A DNA stretch of 64,000 bases from Paenibacillus polymyxa (lineage in GTDB: Bacteria; Bacillota; Bacilli; Paenibacillales; Paenibacillaceae), in the NCBI RefSeq assembly GCF_015710975.1, contig NZ_CP049783.1:2291501-2355500 (forward strand), given 5' to 3'. Below are positions 63,502 through 64,000 of the stretch, piece after piece. The notes below the pieces were generated by a model. The model saw only the letters and a list, made by a program, of their open reading frames with translations, was not told where the DNA came from and did no database searches. The first letter of the stretch is position 1, and every line of letters begins with the position of its first letter. A program made the position numbers and the translations under genes.

Positions 63502-63611
63502 ACTGCTTTTAGCGGTTCGGCACAATCTATGGACGCTAAGACAGATCATCTATCTGAATCACGGAAGATCTGGGAAGCAGACGTTTATTATGAAAAGGGG
63601 TTCAACGGAAA

Positions 63612-64000
63612 ATGTCTAAAATTAAAGTAATGACCATTTTCGGTGTGCGTCCGGAAGCGATTAAGATGGCTCCTCTCATTTTGGAGCTTCAGCGCCATCC
63701 GGAGCATATCGAGTCCGTAGTATGCGTAACAGCTCAACATCGCCAGATGCTTGATCAGGTTCTGGAAGTTTTTAATATCCACCCTGACTATGATCTGGAT
63801 GTAATGAAGGATCGCCAGACACTCAATGAAATCTCCATACGTGTACTTCAAGGTCTGGAACCCGTATTGCGTGAAGCCAAGCCTGATATCGTGTTGGTTC
63901 ACGGCGATACGCTGACGACTTTCTTGGCTAGCTATGCAGCCTTTATGCAGCAAATTGAAGTAGGGCATGTGGAAGCAGGTTTGCGGACATGGAACAAGCT
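63612..64000 (+). CDS. mnaA: UDP-N-acetylglucosamine 2-epimerase, 3' end off window
   Basis: Only the first 129 residues are visible. ATG at 63612 gives [20 protein letters not shown], the characteristic opening, then [33 protein letters not shown] and [10 protein letters not shown]. The enzyme makes UDP-ManNAc for teichoic-acid linkage units and other wall polymers. AAGGGG lies about 13 nt upstream. In Bacillus mnaA also follows upp and precedes the atp operon. Confidence 0.95.
   Translation, partial: MSKIKVMTIFGVRPEAIKMAPLILELQRHPEHIESVVCVTAQHRQMLDQVLEVFNIHPDYDLDVMKDRQTLNEISIRVLQGLEPVLREAKPDIVLVHGDTLTTFLASYAAFMQQIEVGHVEAGLRTWNK

Overview
The window looks like chromosome of a low-to-moderate G+C, endospore-forming, flagellated Firmicute, most likely Paenibacillus (P. 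polymyxa group). Reasons: spoIIR, the prfA-prmC-spoIIR-ywlC-mntP-ywlE-ywlG-glyA-upp-mnaA gene order shared with Bacillus, strong AAAGGAGG ribosome sites with many TTG/GTG starts, an SLH-domain surface protein and a sigma-D-type motility promoter. The species call is inference from gene content. I see no rRNA, tRNA, CRISPR, insertion sequence or prophage.

Region 1 (1-9102) is accessory. It holds a compact minus-strand operon of seven mostly unrecognised small proteins (9102 down to 5162), three SMI1/KNR4-like (SUKH) proteins, an Imm26-like protein, a HEAT-like protein, a zinc-ribbon gene coupled to a frameshifted small gene, and the scar of a holin-like type I toxin. It resembles a polymorphic-toxin poly-immunity island without its toxin.

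Region 2 (9200-17540) is housekeeping: an RG-rich DEAD-box RNA helicase, a CDF metal exporter, an LCP wall-polymer ligase, an AI-2E-type permease, a luciferase-like oxidoreductase, a Fur-box-controlled siderophore-uptake ATPase and a glutathione peroxidase.

Region 3 (17700-24240) is a redox/low-oxygen block. Water-forming NADH oxidase has three TGTGA-N6-TCACA-type palindromes on its promoter. A 33-residue membrane peptide, a formate/nitrite channel with a fourth palindrome, a formate-dehydrogenase-like molybdoenzyme and a frameshifted MFS transporter follow. mobA for the molybdenum cofactor lies apart at 35.8 kb.

Region 4 (24300-48450) is mixed: two GNAT acetyltransferases, GlnRS (unusual for Firmicutes), transporters, a Maf-type flagellin glycosylation protein with a sigma-D-like promoter, an SLH protein built of 708-bp near-identical tandem repeats, a TetR-ykkC-ykkD-pfkB operon, two phospholipase-D-family enzymes, a ydcZ-crp/fnr-ydcZ cluster and type 2 IPP isomerase.

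Region 5 (48590-64000) is conserved core: ychF, prfA-prmC, a SEDS protein, spoIIR with a sigma-F-like promoter, ywlC, mntP, ywlE, then a ZTP riboswitch and a second, unassigned three-way-junction leader in front of ywlG-glyA. A CUT1 sugar ABC operon without its ATPase interrupts the order before upp and the start of mnaA.
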